Positions 59,609 to 64,000 of a stretch of DNA of 64,000 nucleotides are shown in pieces. Within the stretch, counting starts at the first letter, position 1; each line of letters opens with the position of its first letter. Origin of the DNA: Anomaloglossus baeobatrachus (lineage: Eukaryota; Chordata; Amphibia; Anura; Aromobatidae); NCBI RefSeq assembly GCF_048569485.1, contig NC_134357.1:110902744-110966743 (forward strand), read 5' to 3'. The notes below the pieces were generated by a model, which was given only the letters and a program-made list of their open reading frames with translations, did no database searches and was not told the origin of the DNA. A program made the translations under genes and the position numbers.

Positions 59609-60577
59609 AAAGGGAACCTGTCAGGTCCCATATGTGTTCTGCCTTACAAGCAGGGTGATGTGTGGCCTAGTAACCCCTTCATACCCATCCCTGTGTTGTA
59701 ATATTGTGTAATATGAATGTATAAAAATATGTTTTATTACATACATGTTTCCTATGTAAATGATCAGAGGGTCTAGCCCCCTGGGCGTCACATCGCCCTG
59801 TGGGCGTTTGCATACTTTTCGTGGTATCACGCCTCTGTGGGTGTGATACCATGGATTTACATGAGTGACGTCACCGTCAGCTCCTTGAGATCCCGAGCGT
59901 GCGCACTTACCATTCAAGCAACCTTGTTATCCGGGTGCTTGCTTCTCAGCTTCAGATGCGCTCTGCGTCTTTTAAAAAAAAAAAAAAAAAAATCGTGCAA
60001 TTACACTTTTTTGAAATTTTACAACTTCGCAATTTTTTTCCCTTTTTCCAGTACAATATGTGGTAGAATTAATGGTGTCGTTCAAAAGTACAACTCGTCC
60101 CGCCAAAAACAAGCCCTCATAAGGCTATATTAACGAAAAAACAAAAAACTTATAGCTCTTGGAAAAAGGGGGAGGAAAAAATGAAAACGGAAAATCTATG
60201 GAGCAGAGCTGAGTTTATAGTGATGAAACAATGTAGCAGAGCTGGTACAACAATGTTATGGTTGATTGAAAGAATTGTGAACCCAATGCAGCAGAGCTGA
60301 GTTTGCAGTGCTGGTACCATAAAGTAGAGCTAGCACAGAGATGACTGCTGTAGCAGTGCTGGAACCATGGAATAGCAGAGCTGAATAACAGAGATTGATG
60401 AAGCAAAACTGAATCTATACGTAGATTAGAAAAGCTGAAAATTTCATCCTGATACAAGAGATGTTTCCTAGCACAATATAATGTCAAGGTTCCAACTACT
60501 TCATCTTTTATAATATGAAATGAAAAACATATAACTAATAGTACAACTACGCTTAGTAAAGGACAATAGCAGTATAG
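59609..60577. repeat. mosaic of interspersed repeats
   Basis: Starts AAAGGGAACCTGTCAGGTCC (MITE type of 7301). 59960-60200 is the second copy of the AT-rich repeat at 24841. 60200-60440 has degenerate AGCAGAGCTGA-type tandem units. Confidence 0.55.
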
Positions 60578-60580
60578 TAA

Positions 60581-61150
60581 AGGGGGCTTTACACGCTACG
60601 ATATCGTTAATATTTGGTCGCCGGGGTCAAGTTGTTAGTGATGCACATCCGGCGTCATTAACGATATCGCAGCGTGTGACACTTACCAGCAACCTTAGGC
60701 GACCTCAAAAATGGTGAAAATCGTTCACCATGGAGAGGTCGTCCCAAAGTCAAAAATCGGTAAGGGTTGTTTAGCGTTGTGGTTCATCGCTCATGCGGCA
60801 GCACACATCGCTATGTGTGATACCGCAGGAGTGAGGAACGTCTCCTTACCTGCCGCCGGCCCCTATGCGGAAGGAAGGAGGTGGGCGGGATGTTACGTCC
60901 TGCTCATCTCCGCCCCTCTGATTTGATTGGCCGGCCGCTTAGTGACGTTGCGGTGACGTCGCTGTGATGCCGAATGTCCCTCCCCCTTGAAGGAGGGATT
61001 GTTCGGCAGTCACAGCGACGACGCCGACCAGGTAAGTATGTGTGACGCTGCGTAGCGATAATGTTCGCTACGGCAGCGATCACAAACAATCGCATGCGTT
61101 ACGGGGGCGGGTACTTACACGGTCGCTATCGCTAGAAATTGCTAGCGTTT
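60581..61150. mobile_element. Harbinger-like MITE, family N1
   Basis: Starts AGGGGGCTTTACACGCTACG after TAA (60578-60580). It carries ACATCCGGCGTCATTA, the inner GCAGCACACATCGCTATGTG hairpin and GGAAGGAGGTGGGCGGGATG. The right end is worn, near TTA at 61151. Confidence 0.8.
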
Positions 61151-61153
61151 TTA

Positions 61154-61647
61154 GGAGTGAGCTGCATAGGTTTGTAGTATGGTAGCTTGCGGTTCCATAG
61201 AGAATGAATGAGATGACAGATGCCATTGATGGTCTAAACTGGTCCAAACGACCATTGTTCCTTGAAGGATTTTTATTTTTTTCAGTTTGAAGAAGTATTC
61301 ATTTCTCCCAGTCCCCAAATGTACAACGCCATCAGGAAGTGCTACAGATGTATTTCACCATGAAATAAATTCCCTGCACCATATTATTCATTTTCTTAAT
61401 AAATGCAGCAGTGACAAATTTTGCTGCATCTCTTACAAATAAACATGACTTTTCTAATTTGTGACTGAAAACGTACAATGTACAGTAATTTGTCAGACTC
61501 AGATTTAATATTCTTTTCATAGTAACTTTTATTAATTAACTGGCATGCATTACTGTTTAAAAATTAAAATCGCTAAGTAGTTTAGCAATACCTACTACGT
61601 CATTTTGTTTCCCTAATCAAGGGTCAAGGAGAAAAGGTCACTCATTG
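61154..61647. other. unassigned non-coding stretch
   Basis: Nothing recognised. Confidence 0.45.
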
Positions 61648-61650
61648 TTA

Positions 61651-62301
61651 GGCTTCTGCCACACTCATGTGAAATTCACGCACGTGCCGAGAGACACGTA
61701 TTTTCCCTGCGTGTTGCGTGCAGGTAAGTACGTGTCTCTGGTACGTGCGTGACACGTGTGTTCTACGTGTGCTATCCGCGATAGAACACGTAGAACCGGT
61801 AATTATCATACTCACCTTGTCCTTCCTGCTGTCCGCGCTGCTGTCCGTGGTGCTGATCCTCGGTCTCCAGCCCTCCCGTCTCCCCGCTGCTGCTGCTGCC
61901 AGGCAGTGAAGTGAATATTCAATGAGAATAATGAGCGGCGGTCGGCAGCAAGAGGCAGCAGCGGCAGAGACAGGAGGGCTGGAGAAGGTGAGTTAATGTT
62001 TTGTTTTTTTTTCATGACATGTGTGTTTTCTCCGGCGCGTGTCACACGGGACCGCATCCACACTACACCCGTGTGGTACGGGTGCGGGCCGCGTGACACC
62101 CGTGCTGCCGGTGAAAAAACGGACATGTCAGCGCTTTGAAAATCGCACACACGTACAAACGCACACGGACACACGTTCCGTGTGGTTTTACGTGTGTGTG
62201 CCTGCTACCATAGGGTAGCATTGCTGTACGTGTCTCCGTGCCGCCGGTACGTGTAAAAAATGACAAACACGTGCCGGCGGCACGGATGTGTGGCGCTAGC
62301 C
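61651..62301. mobile_element. Harbinger-like MITE, family N2, TTA duplication
   Basis: GGCTTCTGCCACACTCATGTG at the left and ATGTGTGGCGCTAGCC at the right, with TTA at 61648-61650 and 62302-62304. The centre CGCTGCTGTCCGTGG and the AATGAGAATAATGAGCGG region recall the other three copies. Confidence 0.85.
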
Positions 62302-62440
62302 TTAGGGTGTGGTCTCAGGGAGAATTTTTGAAGCAATTAAAAATGACAGGCTTTCTAATGGAAATCATTTCAGAAAACACTTGTTTAGGCCCCCTTCACA
62401 CAAATGCACAAAAAGCGCAAGTGTGTCACATTTCACTTTG

Positions 62441-64000
62441 TGTAGTGGCCTTACCAGCATCCTCGTGTTGTCCTGCCCCTCTCTACTGACGGGGACGCAG
62501 GCACTCTCATTTTCCTGGCTGCGCTGCTCCTCCCCTGTCCTTGCTGCTGTCTCCCGGGACCTGTGCACACCACACAGGCCTCCTTGGAGTGTCCTTAGGA
62601 TGTGTGCCGACATACCCCTTTTCTTAAAGGGTTAGTATGCCCTAACCTGGAAGTACCTCTCAGCCTATCACTGAGATACATCAGGCACCCTCCCCTTAAG
62701 GGAGCTGCCTGGGCAATGGGGTCTATATGTTGCTCTCAGTTCCCTTTGTGCTGCTGTTACTGTTCTGTGTGCTGTATAACTGATTAATATTTGTACTCCA
62801 GTACATTTCAAGTCCATTGCTGCTGCAACTACCCATACCAACTGCTCCTACTGCAAACCTATGATATTGGCTGCTGCTACTGCTGCAATTATCCACACTG
62901 GCCACTCCTATGATACAGTTCACTGCTGCTGCAACTATCCAGTCCAGCCGCTGCTGCTACATCCATCCATCTCAACCGAACCAATAATACCGGCCACTAC
63001 TGCTGCTCTAGACTGTTGTGTCTGTGTCGCCCTGGACAAGCCAGGGGACACAGGTAACAACACACACACACCCCCACCCCCAGCAGTTCACAGCAGACAT
63101 CCCCAAAATGACCTGCTTTCTGCCTCGGGCTGACACACCAGGTGGGCGGAGTGAGGAGATGGGGACGCCCACCCAGGAGTGAGCTGGCCTGAGACAGGAA
63201 ACAAGCCCAGTCTAGTCCTAGGAGAGGAAGAGTGAAGGTCTGCAGAGAGGCAGACAGAGCCAGGGGCCTAAGTTGGAGCCTAGGGCCTCGTACAGAAAGT
63301 CCAGCAGACGCTAAGTGCCGTATGCAGGGAGCCGGGGAGACAGCTGGTGGAACCGAAGGTAGCCGGGGCTTGGCAGTGGCCCACCGGTACGGAACCGGGG
63401 AGCCAGCTGGAAGCCGGAGTGCAGGAGAAGGGTGCACGGAAGTGGAAGAGAGGACTTACACCATCAAACTGGGTCAGGGGAGAAACAACAACCGCAGCCG
63501 TCTGGGGGTACCCGTCCATCCAGCCGAGTGTTTTACTAAAAACTGTGTCATCGTCTCAGGCTGAGTGAGTACCACCGTGCCGCAAGGCGCAGCGCTGCCC
63601 CCGCGTCCCTGCACCCACCAGGCCCTGCATCTAACCCCATCACCGGGCCCCGGGATCACCAACCCCTACCCACGGAGGGGCAACCCAACATCTCGCTGCT
63701 ACACACCATCGTTCCCGGGCCTATAGAGCAGCGGTGGTGAAATCACCACAACCGTGGGTGGCGTCACGGACAATAAACAATATCCCAACACCCAAATACC
63801 CCTTTCACTCACGGGCGAGGAGTGCCGCTCGAGAACCCCCGGGATCCGGCCCACAGCTCGAGCCACCACTGAGCAGCGGCAGCCGCCGGACCCGAGCAGA
63901 AGGGGCGAGCGTAGTGTGCTGACACCCTCCTCCCCGCCCGCGACATGTCCATACCTGTACAATGAGGCTAAAAAGACAAAAGGGGTAAAACCGGCATCTA
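62441..64000 (+). mobile_element. LTR family D, second copy (hosts LTR A6; runs to window edge)
   Basis: TGTAGTGGCCTTACCAGCATCC and CAGCCTATCACTGAGATACA followed by CACCCTCCCCTTAAGGGAG match the layout of LTR D at 11458. CTGCTGCTAC-type repeats at 62870-63010 follow. Its 3' end is not in the window. Confidence 0.55.
63023..63945 (+). mobile_element. solo LTR, family A (copy A6)
   Basis: TGTGTCGCCCTGGACAAGCC...CGCCCGCGACA, 923 bp, with perfect TGTC duplications at 63019-63022 and 63946-63949. AATAAA near 63772 suggests plus is the sense strand of this family. Confidence 0.87.

Overview
This window is vertebrate nuclear DNA, almost certainly from a frog. The one host gene I can support is an intact, intronless 465-codon dopamine receptor of the D1 class on the minus strand (39621-41018). 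It best matches the D1C subtype described from Xenopus, a subtype absent from mammals. The rest is intergenic DNA crowded with mobile-element fossils of types common in anuran genomes. The many short inverted-repeat elements and solo LTRs suggest a large, repeat-rich (perhaps neobatrachian) genome, but that is inference.

Layout. 1-9 kb: non-autonomous elements with 3-bp TTA/TAA target duplications (PIF/Harbinger style), one of them (1897-4485) carrying a giant internal palindrome with arms of about 830 bp. 9.3-14 kb: a decayed piggyBac transposon with three insertions, a 283-bp palindrome, an LTR (family D) and, inside that LTR, another LTR (family A). 14-19 kb: solo LTRs of families C, A and B. 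19-28 kb: mostly unassigned DNA with a Tc1 remnant, MITEs, a Ty3/gypsy RNase H fragment and a duplicated unit with tRNA-like heads. 28-35 kb: LTRs A and B, minisatellites and a second foldback element. 36-37 kb: a minisatellite. 38-43 kb: MITEs, the receptor gene and, upstream of its start codon, 1.4 kb of GATA-type repeats. 44-51 kb: Harbinger-like and Tc1 elements and LTR A. 51.4-55.3 kb: a complete-looking young LTR element. 55-64 kb: more A, C and D LTRs and MITEs.

The most unusual object is the LTR element at 51423-55291. It has two 926-bp LTRs with no difference I could find, a primer-binding site matching the 3' end of serine tRNA, a purine tract, and a single long open frame that encodes no protease, reverse transcriptase or integrase. 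That frame instead holds a recognisable cold-shock (nucleic-acid-binding) domain. It looks like a recently active, non-autonomous LTR retrotransposon that carries its own cold-shock-domain protein. I do not recall a described family like this.

The solo-LTR families A, B and C share ends and an internal GC-rich core, so they look like branches of one lineage. Several LTRs keep clean 4-bp target duplications, which fixes their boundaries. No CRISPR arrays, rRNA or convincing tRNA genes were seen.
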